Program-made: the position numbers and the translations under genes | DNA from: Trichobilharzia szidati | Lineage: Eukaryota; Platyhelminthes; Trematoda; Strigeidida; Schistosomatidae | NCBI GenBank assembly: GCA_944472155.2 | Contig: OX235271.1 | Span: 28,528,977 to 28,592,976, forward strand | Reading direction: 5' to 3' | Length of the DNA: 64,000 nt | Shown here: piece after piece, positions 1 to 10,789 of the stretch | Position numbering within the stretch: the stretch's first letter is position 1 | Layout of the letters: each line of letters starts with the position of its first letter | The notes under the pieces: model-generated | Databases searched by the model: none | What the model was told of the DNA's origin: nothing | The model's input: only the letters and a program-made list of their open reading frames with translations

Positions 1-139
1 CTGGTCCTACATTAGATCCCGCATAAGTGGGACCATGGGTGCATACTGAAGAGAAATCCCAGACAAGGACGAAACAGTTGTCCGATATTCGCTGTTGGAT
101 TTCAGTGGTTCTCCCTTTAAATCGATCCCTGCAAACCAA
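1..139 (+). repeat. tRNA-derived SINE (family 2), 3' part
   Basis: This is the 3' portion of a SINE seen more completely near 51790-52187, 56226-56600 and 60001-60300. It carries the shared landmarks in the same order: a 'gaagag.aatcccagacaagg' block, 'gacgaaacag', and the end 'atccctgcaaaccaac'. The tRNA-like head lies outside the window. The family may correspond to the known Sm-alpha type of schistosome SINE, but that is a guess. Confidence 0.6.
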
Positions 140-252
140 CACTTAAAAAGGATTTAAATCAGTCAACTGAAATCTGGAAACATTATTTTTGAATAACCAA
201 TACCAGTAGTGATCTGTTAAACGCACACCGACAACGAATTCAAATGAAATTA
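140..252. repeat. left copy of a 113-bp direct repeat flanking a LINE fragment
   Basis: This stretch matches 1311-1423 in the same orientation over 113 bp with roughly ten differences. The LINE fragment 253-1309 fills the gap exactly, with its (ATT)n tail against this copy and its truncated 5' end against the other. The arrangement is what an unusually long target-site duplication would leave. Confidence 0.7.
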
Positions 253-1309
253 TTATTATTATTGTATCCTTTAATTCCTAGAGGAACATAGGGCTCCAGC
301 CGTGCGTCTCCATTGCGTTCGGTTCTCTGCTAGAGTCTTCAACTGGCTCCATATCTGACCACACGTTTTCATCTCCTCTTCACATGACATCCTACAAGTC
401 ACCCACCCTCGCACTGACGACCAACTTGCCGCTTCCCTTTCGGGTTCAACTCGAGAAATGGCTTGTCTAGTGATGTCACTTGATGATTTGTTTCCTCAGA
501 GTATGGCCAGCCAATCCATCTCAATTTCTTCCTGCCTATTTGTTGCACAATTGGTTCCTGGTTGGTTTGCTCCCAGAGATCCCTGTTGATAATCTTTTCT
601 GTCCATCTGATCTTGAGTATTGAGCGAAGACAACTGTTAATGAAGGTCTGTAGTTTGCTTGAGATGCTCTTTATGACGCGCCGGCCAAGTCTCTGATCCG
701 TATAGTGAGTAGCACTGACTACACATTGGAGTTGAAAATCCGGATCTTATTCTGATTTTGATGCTGAGTGCTGTTGACCTCCACACAGACTTGAGAGAAG
801 TGAAAGGTTGTCTTGCTTTCCCGATCGATTCTTGCTTTGATATCCTCGTCAGTTCCGTTCGCCTGTAGTTGAAACGATGCTTCCCATGTAGGTAGGTAAA
901 AGAGGTTGTTTCTTTCAGGTTCCTTCCATTTATGCTGACCGTTGTCTGTTGTTGTTGTTGCCCAGGAATCTTCATCACCTCTGTTTTCTCTATGTTCACC
1001 TGAAGTCCTATCTTCTCTGGATGCTTCTTTTGCCAGCTTGTTGGTTTTCGCTTGCATATCTTCCAGTTTGTGGGAAATCAAAAATATATCATCGGCGAAG
1101 TCCAGATCCTCCAAGTTCTTCGTGTGAGTCCATTTTATGCCTGTTTCCTCATTGCCCGCCACTGTTTGTCGCATTATCCAGTCTACTGAAATCAGGAAAA
1201 TCATTGGCGATAGTAGGCAGCCAGCTTGTCTTACTCCTATCTTCACTTCGAAGGATTCCGTAAGTTTCCCGTTGTGGATTACTTAGCATGCAGCATTGTC
1301 GTACAGCTA
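253..1309 (-). pseudogene. ATT-tailed RTE-like LINE fragment, reverse transcriptase C-terminal half
   Basis: The 3' half of a non-LTR retrotransposon pol, read on the - strand. The first frame (about 1246-1010) carries the RT block 'GVRQAGCLLSP' with one inserted residue, then the catalytic box FADD. A frameshift then moves the reading to a second frame (about 999-637) with 'EKTEVMKI' and 'YGSETW', typical of the region after the RT palm in RTE-like LINEs. The 3' end is the block 'gaagccctatgttcc'-like sequence followed by (ATT)n at 253-264. The copy is 5'-truncated at about 1309. The fuller copy at 46785-48720 is its best internal relative. The clade (RTE) is inferred from motif style. Confidence 0.8.
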
Positions 1310-1310
1310 A

Positions 1311-1423
1311 CACTTGAGAAGGATTTAAATCACTCAATTGAAATCTGGAAACATTATTTCTGAAAAACCAATACCAGTGGTGATCTGTTAAACGCACACC
1401 GATAACGAATTCAAATGAAATTA
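1311..1423. repeat. right copy of a 113-bp direct repeat
   Basis: Partner of 140-252, lying directly after the truncated 5' end of the LINE fragment. See the paired entry for the interpretation as a long target-site duplication. Confidence 0.7.
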
Positions 1424-2004
1424 ACCAAGTCAAATAGAAGGAGAGAGAGAGAGAGAGAGTGAGAGAGAAGTAACTTTAAAAGAACCCATTCTTTTTTCGT
1501 CCTAATTTGAAATTTTACCGCCAGAAAAAAAAGACAAAGTTTAAAAAAATCTAAATCAGACGAATATTTATAAGATGGAAGAATGAAAATAAAAATTTAT
1601 TATTTTTTTCTCTCGCTTTTTCTCTTCTCGTCGACAAAACGAAACAAGTAAAGAATATTCAATGGCTAAATAAAAAGTGGAACACATACACACACACCGA
1701 TGGCATTATGCCAAAAGGCTACAACAACGAAAAAAACACCTCTCCAACATTTCCATATCTAACTCCTAATAGTTTGTTACAATCATCTGTAGGATAATGA
1801 AGAAAACGAAGTCACCCACCACCTGTGTAACCAATTAGACTGAATAGGACTAACGGCCTGACTACTCTCTCTCTCTTTTCTGTCTCTGTCACTAAGCCGG
1901 TTCAGTTAGTTAACGAGACACACTCATACCATTATAAAACATTCCACACTAGCTAATATGACAATAATAGTATATATACACACAAAGAAACAGACAATGG
2001 AATG

Positions 2005-2035
<31 letters not shown>

Positions 2036-2890
2036 CCTGTCTGAAATAAGCATAGTTGATCATGACTAACTTTGTGTAGCCTGTGATTGATTAATGTGAC
2101 TTATCTCTTTACTGTCTCTTTCTACTATCCTCACACTCCGTCTCTCACTTATTCTAAATAAGCATAGAATTCTTCGGCTTACTATTTGAAGCATTTATTT
2201 TGGTGATATTTTAGTCTGATATAATAAACTTTCGACTGGAATAAAAAAAATAAAAAAAGCGACGCCGTTACGCTGACATACATTTACGGACGCATGAACA
2301 CACACACAAATACAAATAACCAGAGGTTTCAAAATGTCAATACAAACATCGATTTTCTGACAAATCAAACTCTTCTAATCTTTCAAAATGACTGAAAATG
2401 TCTGCAAAGAGAGCGAGAGACAGAGAGAGAGAAAGAGAAAGCGACAGATGGATGGAGTGTGACGGAGTGGAGAAGCATCAGGAGAGTTGAGAGAAAATTT
2501 ATTATTACTATTGTCGCTGTCGTTGTAATTTCGAAAGTATTTCATTAAAATTTTAACTCCGTTTTTTTTTTTTTTACTTACATTTAATATTTAAGTGGAT
2601 AATTATTTCCCCCAAGGGTTTCAAAGTTATATATACATATAAATAATGCTTTAAATAATTTGACTTATAATTGAAATCAGACTGATATTTATTTAGTAAT
2701 GTTTTACATAATTTCCAAACGAGAATGAATTTAAAAAATACTGAAAATGTTGGTCATACAATTGAAACAAAGAAGTGATTAACAATTGGCTCTCCGGAAC
2801 ATAGTAGTCACAGTAGACTACCAAGCAAACATTGAAGCTGGAGGAGATGCGGCTCATTAAAATTAAACACTCTACTTTCAGCTATTGCCG
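1424..2890. other. AT-rich intergenic DNA with microsatellites
   Basis: No coding region is supported here. It contains a (GA)n tract at 1441-1469, a (TA)n tract at 2009-2035, a GA-rich tract at 2407-2441 and a T run near 2563-2575. No repeat shared with the rest of the window was recognised. Confidence 0.6.
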
Positions 2891-2894
2891 CAGA

Positions 2895-3597
2895 TAGATT
2901 CAACTCCCGCTACATCTACCTCATCAGTCTGCTCCGTCCTCCTTTATGGCTGTGAGTGAGACCTGGCCATTGAGAGTGGAAGACATGAAAAGATTAGCTG
3001 TCTTTGATCTTAGGTGTCTGCGCTCTATCTCCCGTGTGAAGTGGTATGATAAGGTGAGCAATATTGAGTTTAGGCCTCCGTCGAGTGCTAGGTAAGGAGG
3101 GGAAATCAATCGACGAGACTGTGAAATTACATCGACTGAGATGGTTGGGACATGTGTTACGTATGCCTAGTCATCGCCTTCCTCGACGGGCTATGTTAGC
3201 TGTCATAGGGTCAGGCTGGAAAAGAGCTAGCGGCGGTCAAACGAAAACATGGCACCAATCAATGAAATCCACAACAGTTAGTCTAAGCCACGTAGGAAGG
3301 TGTAGACTTCCTGAACGGTAAAAACCAATGGTTGGAAACAATTGGTGACATGGCTCAAAATCGTTCTCAATGACTGGTGCAGATGCATCCACTCCTTATG
3401 ACTTATGATTTCCAATGAAACTATATTGTTCTTCGTTATTACTATTCCTTTGTCTCACACCTCTGTTTACTGTCTATATTATGCATTTCTCCTACTTTCT
3501 TCTCTTGCTTTGTGTGCTACATGGAGTGTGGCGACTTGAACTGCCACACATATGTGCACAGTTCTATGTCGAAAACAGACAGACAGACAGACATCTA
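2895..3597 (+). pseudogene. CAGA-tailed LINE, 3' fragment
   Basis: The last part of a second LINE family. In broken frames it encodes the hallmark 'ETWPLR.EDMKRL', 'DLRCLRSISRVKWYDKVSN' like and 'RRVLGKEGKSIDE...LRWLGHVLRM' blocks that follow the RT domain in RTE-like elements. The 3' non-coding part runs through 'gtgtgctacatggagtgtgg' to 'gtcgaaaacagacagacaga', ending in CAGA repeats at about 3578-3592. Several frameshifts and an indel separate the blocks. Other copies of the family lie at 36195, 41519, 45490, 53465, 56880 and 61340. Confidence 0.8.
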
Positions 3598-3759
3598 CTT
3601 CAATCTGGAAAGGTAGAGGCGCTAACTGGGCAGTGTCGTTAGCCTTTACACACAACAGGTGTTGCTCATCATCCACAGCCAGACAACTGAGTACTAACTA
3701 ACTAACCAACTTATTTGTTCAACTACAAGCGACGCAGATGAGAATATCGAAAGATACAC

Positions 3760-4110
3760 ACATTCATCAATCTGAAATCACCTGCATTCAGGATAAAGAA
3801 TTAGATTCGAATTTTCAACACAAATGTCAAATCACTCCTTCCATATGATTCAGAGACTTGGTATGTGCGTCAACAAAAGCAATTCCAATAGGCTGTAAAC
3901 TTTTATCAACACCTTCCTCCGCTCCTTATTAAACATCAGACCAACAGCAAAGAACTATTGCTCAACAAATATTCCGAAGAAAAAGGAAGTGGATGGGTCG
4001 AACACACACTGAGGAGACTGGCACGTGACTTTCCACGCCAGTCAAGAAGTTGAGTGGGATCCGAACCGGAAACGATGAGTTGGGTGTTGCTACGAAAGTG
4101 ATATGAAGGA
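3760..4110 (+). pseudogene. degenerate ATT-tailed-type LINE fragment
   Basis: Read on the + strand, frames with stops resemble the LINE segment at 46783-47290: 'RIFNTNVKSLLPYDSETW' here versus 'KIRIFNTNVKSLLLYGSETW' there, followed by a Leu/Arg-rich stretch and a Glu/Lys-rich stretch ending in 'WVEHTLRRLARD'. The 3' tail is missing. It is an old, truncated insertion. Confidence 0.55.
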
Positions 4111-4836
4111 GATCGTGTTAGGAGAGGATGAAAGACAACAGACAATCGTAGAGCCAGCTTACAAGGACTGCAAAGAAAACACAGTGAAATGGAGAGGTGC
4201 TGCTATTTCACTGGAAACACAAGGGGGAGAGATTTTGTACAGAAAACCACTAGTTATGAGAATAAGGCACCCAAACACAGAATGACTGGTGAAAACGTCT
4301 GAAATTTCGAAGAATTTCGAAAAAACAACTACAAGTGCACAATTGTGAACAATCTTAGATCCCGTAACACAGTCTCCAAACAACAGTTCCAGAGTTATAC
4401 CCCTAGCTATATAAAGTATAGTTACGTATGTGGCTTAAACCGAAAACCACTAACGCTATGGGTTGATGTTACGTTTTAAGATAACTGTCCTACCTCCTCT
4501 TTCTGATCTCCGTCCTAAATCAGTTAACAATGCATGTTTTTTAAGGAAACAATGACCTATCATGTGTAATATTATATATCCCAGTGGCTTCAGTCTGTAA
4601 GAATTCACAATCTTACTGATTAGCCTGCCTAATGTCCATACAGCAACAGGAAATAATCAACTCAATACAATGTAGTATAAAACAATGAGAAGTTTCAAGT
4701 TATAATTGAAAAGAAAAGGGTTACTTAGATGCCTTTTATAATTTCAATCAGTTGAGAATAAGGCACACCTGTTATGTTATGACTGTTGATATTACATATC
4801 TGCTTAGACATTAGTGGTTGGAGCGGGATTAGCACC
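4111..4836. other. no gene recognised
   Basis: AT-rich sequence. A 60-residue open frame at 4103-4285 shows no recognisable domain, splice sites or family, and is probably chance. Nothing else is supported. Confidence 0.5.
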
Positions 4837-5270
4837 TGTTAGGACCCGGCATAACATAGTATATCATCCTTTCTCACGAATCTTGTGATTTATCTTGTGA
4901 TCGAGTTACTTCGTGAATGTATCATTTCTCATGCATATTGTGGTTTAGTGTGTGTGTGTGATCAATTCATCGTTTTTGTCTCACCTTGGTATTTGTCGGA
5001 TCGCCAACCAATGAGAACAACCATTTCCAGCCAATAATAACAGTCCATTCCCAAAGTTGTGAGCCAACTTTATTGTGATAAATTTAATATATAAATGTTT
5101 TGTTTCCTAATAGATGTACAATAATACAATATCTTACAGTCACAGGCCAGCCTTTGTCTTTTGATATTTGCGTGGCTCAGTGAATCGGAAAGTGCAACGG
5201 ACAAATAGACGCATTAGCGTACCAATCGAGTTTATTTCCGTTATAGTAATTAACAGGCGCTGACATAACA
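4837..5270 (+). repeat. possible LTR (solo or fragment)
   Basis: The stretch begins TGTTAGGACC and ends GACATAACA, giving TG...CA ends inside a short imperfect inverted repeat (TGTTA / TAACA). It contains a TATA-like 'atatataaatg' near 5087 and an AT-rich polyadenylation-like region after it. No target duplication is visible, so it may be one LTR of a deleted element rather than a true solo LTR. No second copy exists in the window to confirm the boundaries. Confidence 0.35.
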
Positions 5271-5446
5271 AAGTAGTGACGGGGTTTATTTATTTCAGTT
5301 CAGTTATAACAGAACCCGTCACGCAAGAATAGCAAGTTGAACGCCTAAGCCGAATGGACTGCATCTCCATCAAGTTACGTTTGCCTCAATGTCAAGGTCA
5401 GTAGGTAGGTGCCTACTTCGGATGCAGTTAGATAATCAAACACGTT

Positions 5447-5838
5447 TATTATTGTTAACAAAACACAAACATGGTACATTATGGGCACCAAATGATGCTC
5501 CAAACAATATCTCATAGTTTGTCCGAGGGTCCGAATACTCCACAAACACCTACACTGAAGTAAGTGGTTGTCTTCAGGAGCCATCCACCCCTTGAACATT
5601 TGACTTGAAGTCTTATCCACAAGGCAGTGGATCAGCGTCAGAAACTATTTTTCCATGTTTTTTGGTGACCAAAACGGCTTCATACACCGTTTGATCATTT
5701 CAGATTCTGGAGCCCATGTATACTATAAGTTTGGAATTAGGTTTTTCCGGTTCCCCTAGGTAGACCAGCGTGTCCATCAGTCCGGTTTAAGAGCTAGACG
5801 TTTGCTTTCACCATCTCAGTTTTGTGCGGAACACTCCG
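5447..5838 (+). repeat. dispersed non-coding repeat, forward copy
   Basis: About 390 bp that recurs inverted at 7272-7650, and more distantly at 58645-59060 and 37890-38270. Shared landmarks are 'gaagtcttatccacaaggc', 'tggagccca.at' and 'gtagaccagcgt.tcca'. No coding capacity is shared between copies. The family is unnamed here; it may be the 3' region of a longer mobile element. Confidence 0.65.
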
Positions 5839-6515
5839 GTCGCGTGAAGACGGGATAAATAATTGGTTTTGAGAAGAAGAAAAAGTGTTTGTGGAAAAAT
5901 ATGGGTACCAAGTACTAAATCATACTAAAACAACGATGAAGTTTGGTATATGAAAAAAATGGTGAACAATAACCAAACAGTGAATCAGCATTCTTAAAGT
6001 TGGAGAGTTTTTGACAGTCAATAGATATAGTTGTGCCTTTGATGGACATTATTTCTAGTGACAGTAAGTTTACACAATAAATGAGTAAGGAAGAAGCAGT
6101 CAGAACAGAAGATGACGCACATATATTATTTGACTATAAGAACGGGTATGAACGCGAATGAGTTGTTAGAGGATGGTATAAACAATGTCGTTATATACCC
6201 TTAAGCATTGATTGAAATCTACCAATCAATCATTTAGGTGATAGACAGGTAGTAAACACAATGACATAATACTGCAGTACACTGTCATTTGATAGAGTAA
6301 GCCACTGGACATTTAGGAGTCGATTGATAAGGGACCCTGTTTGACTTGGGGTTAGTCCTCCTCAGTATTCCTCAGTTGTATATATTAATACTGCTTGATA
6401 ATTAAACCCCTGTTGTTTGAACTCAGTTACCCAGAATAGATTTTTTATTTGCTAGGCTAAGAGCCACACACTTATTGTGTCACGGCTGATGATACTGTTC
6501 AGGTACCTAAATTGA
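5839..6515. other. no gene recognised
   Basis: AT-rich DNA with no supported coding region, no obvious repeat shared with the rest of the window and no structural RNA that I can see. Confidence 0.5.
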
Positions 6516-6519
6516 AACA

Positions 6520-6610
6520 GGTGGAATGAGGCTCGAACCCATGACCCATCGGTTGAAAACCGAGTGATTACGCCAAAAGGCCGCATCTCCGCGATAAACT
6601 TCAGTAGGTA
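6520..6610 (-). repeat. tRNA-Glu-like sequence (SINE head or tRNA pseudogene)
   Basis: On the - strand this reads as a tRNA-like segment. It has an anticodon arm with loop TTTTCAA (anticodon TTC, Glu), closed by four of five pairs. A T arm follows with stem ATGGG/CTCAT around loop TTCGAGC, giving a good B box 'GGGTTCGAGCC'. The acceptor stem does not pair and the D arm is irregular. It is therefore read as a tRNA-derived SINE head or pseudogene, not a working tRNA. Confidence 0.5.
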
Positions 6611-6700
6611 GAATCAAAACTTGGAAACAATGACGTGCGACTGATTGCATAGCAAACGGTGGGACCACATCACAGGCATATACACGCACACACTTGATGT

Positions 6701-7270
6701 AAGTAAACTAGCCCCACAAAACCAAAATGATCAATTTTGTAAAAAAATTATTACTCACTTAAACTAAGTTAATCTTATAGCTTTCCATACAATCGAACTA
6801 ATTTCTATAGCTTCATTCTGAGGCACTGTACAGTTCACTTAAGGCAAACAGTGAAAACTATTGACTAAGGGAAAACTAAAACACGCTTATTTATTCCATT
6901 TTTCCTCTTCACTTCGAAATAATGCTGGAAAAAAAATACCAACTGACTGATAGACAGACGTAAACAATACAACCACTAGCATTCTTATGTGACAGTTTTC
7001 ATATCACATATCAGCAGTAAGGAACTACAATGAAACAAAATCGAAAAATGTGTCTAATATTAGTGGTTCTCAAACTCTGTAAGATAAAAGAAGTGTAGAA
7101 TAAGTAAAGTGAAAATTTGTGATATTAACGCATAGATAATGATGAGGTATTGGTAACTGAATGACACCGCAACCAACCCTAAGACAACTTCTACAGCATT
7201 CACCTTACAGAAAGATTAAGCAAAGTGTAAACTACACAAGATACATAATTCATGTGTAAGTCATATTCAC
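6701..7270. other. no gene recognised
   Basis: AT-rich sequence without supported coding regions or repeats shared with other parts of the window. Confidence 0.5.
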
Positions 7271-7271
7271 T

Positions 7272-7650
7272 GGTTGTGCCTCACAGAAGTTAGAAGGCGA
7301 ATGAGAAAGTGTGGCTCCGGACTGATAGACATCCTGGTCTACCTGGGGGAACCGGAAAAAGCTAATTCCAAACTTATAGCATACATGGGCTCCAGAATCT
7401 GAAACGATCAAACGGCGTATAAACCCGTTTTCGTCACCAGAAAACATTGAAAAATAGTTTCTGACGCTGATCCACTGCCTTGTGGATAAAACTTCAAGTC
7501 AAATGTTCAAGGGGCGGATGGCTCCTTAAGGCAACCACTCGCTTCGTTCTAGGTGTTTGTGGAGTATTCGAGCCCTCGGACAATCTATGAGATATTTTTC
7601 GGGGCATCATTTGGTGCCCATAATGTACTAAGTTTGTGTTTTGGTAATAA
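7272..7650 (-). repeat. dispersed non-coding repeat, inverted copy
   Basis: Reverse complement of the repeat at 5447-5838, matching along almost its full length with scattered substitutions and small indels. The two copies form an inverted pair with a spacer of about 1.4 kb. Confidence 0.65.
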
Positions 7651-7955
7651 TAATTGATAATAACAGTAATAATAGTACGTACACTTCTCTTCCGCTTTAA
7701 CAACAGTTCACTTTATCATAGATTTTTCTATCAAGCAATTAATCGGTATTGATAAAAATTTCATAGCCCCATTTGCTACCGACCTAACACTACTGCTACT
7801 TCTACTAAACTTAAAGAAAGCAGTTAAACTGTTATCTTAATCTCAGCAGTAATTATTTAAGTTATATGCCGTCATATTCCAATTGAAGGATATCAGTCAA
7901 CCTCAGAACATTTCGAAAACACATAAAAATTGTAAAATTAATAAGCTCAACTTAC

Positions 7956-8324
7956 AGATGAATCATTGGCAATATTCGGCTGTGAATGTGTAAACGTATT
8001 CCGATAATATTCATAGGGATGATTTGGTGTGGATGACTGAATATTTGACGATTGTGAATAACTACTGAAATGATGACTTGATGGACTGGAGAAATGTTGA
8101 CCAGAAGATGAATTTGTATGATTTACATTTTGATAAAGATGATTTCGATTATAAGTTATACTGTTATACTGTTCACTTGGTTTTTGCTTCGATAGATCAT
8201 ACTGTGGAGATGACGACTGGAAGTATTTTGGTTGGAATGACGATGAATTTGGTTGTAAACAATGAAATGTATTAATAGTGATAGGCGAGGATGGAACAGA
8301 CGACGAGGTATAATATGGACGCAT
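7956..8324 (-). CDS. Ser/Asn/Gln-rich coding exon of an unidentified host gene
   Basis: An open frame on the - strand starts with ATG at 8324 and runs 123 codons to a splice donor at 7951-7955, where the - strand reads T|GTAAGT after the codons for Asn-Asp-Ser-Ser. The predicted segment is low in complexity and rich in Ser, Asn, Gln, Pro, Tyr and His, as in the disordered parts of many flatworm transcription or RNA-binding factors. No domain is visible. Whether 8324 is the true start or the exon begins at an upstream acceptor cannot be decided. No next exon was recognised on the - strand in 1-7950. The function is unknown. Confidence 0.5.
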
Positions 8325-9840
8325 TTCAGTTATAATTCTATATCTGCTTTAAATGATCATGTATTTGTAGACAGCATGTCAGCGGTGGTCAACAGCACTA
8401 AATATAAAGACAATTTAGAAAAAGGTTAATGTATCAAACTATATTTGACCTCAGTCATGAAACTTATTTCCTTATTCATAAGTGAATCTGTTAGACACTC
8501 AGGTTTTGCCATTCCAATTTTATTCAAGTATCACAAGCATAACTTTTTTTAAATGGTCTAATTCATACAAAATGAATGTATATTTATTTTGTAATCCAAC
8601 GGATTAAACTGTTGGCCTCTTGTTCCTTGTGATTTCTAAAGTTAGTATCGATCAAAAAATTTTCATTAAACTCCCTATACTTTTGATGGAAGATCACTGG
8701 TAGTGAAGTTGAAAGAGACTACGAGATTTATTGAACATATGACCCTGCATTTCTCGCCATTAAAGTGTAAAAACCTTCACAATAAAAATTCTGTGTTTAC
8801 ACCATCTGACTACAGAAAGTCAAGTGTTTGAGGACCTTGAGCACAGTATTGAGTTGCAAACTGGCAAATTTCAAAAAGGAAGAAAGTTCGCTTTGCACCT
8901 ACTAAATTACAGCTCACGTAAACTCTGACAACCGATTTCAGTATTTTTACCTGACTGTTATGAAACACATGTTCAATGCAGATCTGAAGAGGCTTCAAAT
9001 GTTTGATTACTGCTAGTTTTGTAGCGTAGCTAATGAATAATAAAGGTCAGACAGGACAAAAGTCGAGTTTTATGCCCCCTTATCCACTCCTTGATCATAC
9101 GCGTTGCCTCACAGGAAACAGAGATGATATGGAGGAAAGCAAAATATGACCAAGTTTTGATGTGATGACGATCCCTGAAGTGATTGCCTAAAATACTAAG
9201 CCGTGTGAGGAAATTCGAGATCTTTGGTCGAAAGCTCACGATAAGTGGAACCCATGGTTGAAAACGTCAGTCAGTATGATTTAGAGTCGGTTGAAAAGAC
9301 TCGGTTCTATTGACTGCGAATCCCTATTGTAATGGCTATGGAAATCTCTGTCTTTCTAAGGTTTTCTTTTGTGGCAAGCTACAACTGATGAGTTGCATTT
9401 CGTTTCGCTTACTTTTTATTTATTTATTTATTTACCAAATGGTATGCTATTTGTAAACTACATAACTCTGCTATACCATACGGTGACAGCACATTTCACA
9501 GATCTTCAACTTCGTTAGACAACTATATAAACACTTGTCACTGATCGAAATAATTAATCCTCTAAATAAAATTGAACAAGAGTCGCATTGCCAGCTCTGG
9601 TTAATCGTTTGGGACTGTTCCATTAGTCCGATTTACTTCTGTCTAACTCCTTGAACACAATGTAAAACTAGAATCAGATTGACGTGAGAGGTACCCACAA
9701 ATCTCGCATTTTCTAGATATCACAACAACATATAACAAAACGAATATGTCTTTAAAAGACACTTATTTAAAGAATTACGGCAAAATAATAAAAAGCCATC
9801 CGACATAATTTTTCTGCGGTGGTCACATTTTTATTTACAG
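8325..9840. other. no gene recognised; short TTTA repeat
   Basis: AT-rich DNA with a (TTTA)n tract at about 9415-9433. Several short open frames are present, but none has splice sites, homology or composition to support it. Confidence 0.5.
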
Positions 9841-10007
9841 GGCCTGATTTGCGACAACAAAAAATCACTCTACAAAACTACACACAGCTTGAAGATTCAC
9901 TCAGATTACTCTCCAGTCCATTGTCATACCTTTTGAAACATCAAAAAGCCTTAAACACAACTGTATGTGGAAATCCATTGAAAAAGATAATATTTTCTCA
10001 TAAATGA
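9841..10007 (+). CDS. candidate terminal exon of an unidentified gene
   Basis: A good 3' splice site (pyrimidine-rich 'tttttatttacag') ends at 9840. It is followed by 55 open codons, after two bases that complete a split codon, up to TGA at 10005-10007. The peptide begins PDLRQQKITLQNY and has no domain I recognise. A candidate exon of this kind can arise by chance in AT-rich DNA, and no upstream partner exon was found. Confidence 0.25.
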
Positions 10008-10785
10008 ATGACATTTGATGCAATGTTAATAGTGAAAAATTATTTATTGATTTGAATCCATCTTATAATTGAGAAGTACTTTAAATATAAATAGTATAAC
10101 GAGAAAAAGGGTGCTATGATTAATGAAATGCTTATAAGTCAAAAATATAACTCTACAATACGACTAACCAACTTGTACGAGTACATCACAAACAAAACGA
10201 CACTGATAACCGTAACGCAATGTTCGTTAAACGCGCTTTAAAACCAAGTGTGATTTTTAATGCGAAAGTACAAAGACCGATAGTTATATTCATAAATTCC
10301 CACCTGATACTCCTTGATGCCTGACCACTTCCTTCTTGAAGTGATTAGAGATGGCGAAGTGCTTTTTCTTGTCTTAATGTAGTTCGGTAGGTCGCATTCA
10401 AACAGTATCTAATATATATTATAGTGTTCACGAGCTATTGTTAACCACAATAACTTCCATCTACTTGCATCTTGCTGGTGGACTAAAGTTTCCTGATCTT
10501 CGGTAACCTCACGTGCAGTATGCCCCACAACTCCAGTGCGTAAATTAACATGACTGCAAATGGATTGATTTCAAATACTTTGCAGTATGCTGTTCTGTAA
10601 GGCCTTGTGGCTGCTAGCAATGGAGTTCACCTTTTCACTCGTTAGTCATCCGATGTACTCGAAAAAATAGTAATTATTTTTATGTGGAGGAGCTTTCTTT
10701 ATTAGCTAAGTCATGATCTGTACATACATTGACACGTTAACTTAATTGGATGGCATTGCGATTAATTTATTTTTTTCATTTCCTT
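10008..10785. other. no gene recognised; left flank of the BEL/Pao element
   Basis: No coding region is supported. I looked here for the 3' LTR of the BEL/Pao element to the right and did not find sequence matching its 5' LTR region at 16070-16310, so the element appears truncated on this side. Confidence 0.5.
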
Positions 10786-10789
10786 AGAA

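Noticed and set aside
3540..3600. A CRISPR-like or satellite array based on repeated 'cagacagacagac'
   Set aside because: It is the simple-sequence tail of the CAGA-type LINE and appears at the 3' end of its copies; there are no spaced repeats.
4103..4285. 60-codon open frame on the + strand
   Set aside because: No domain, no splice evidence, and short enough to occur by chance.
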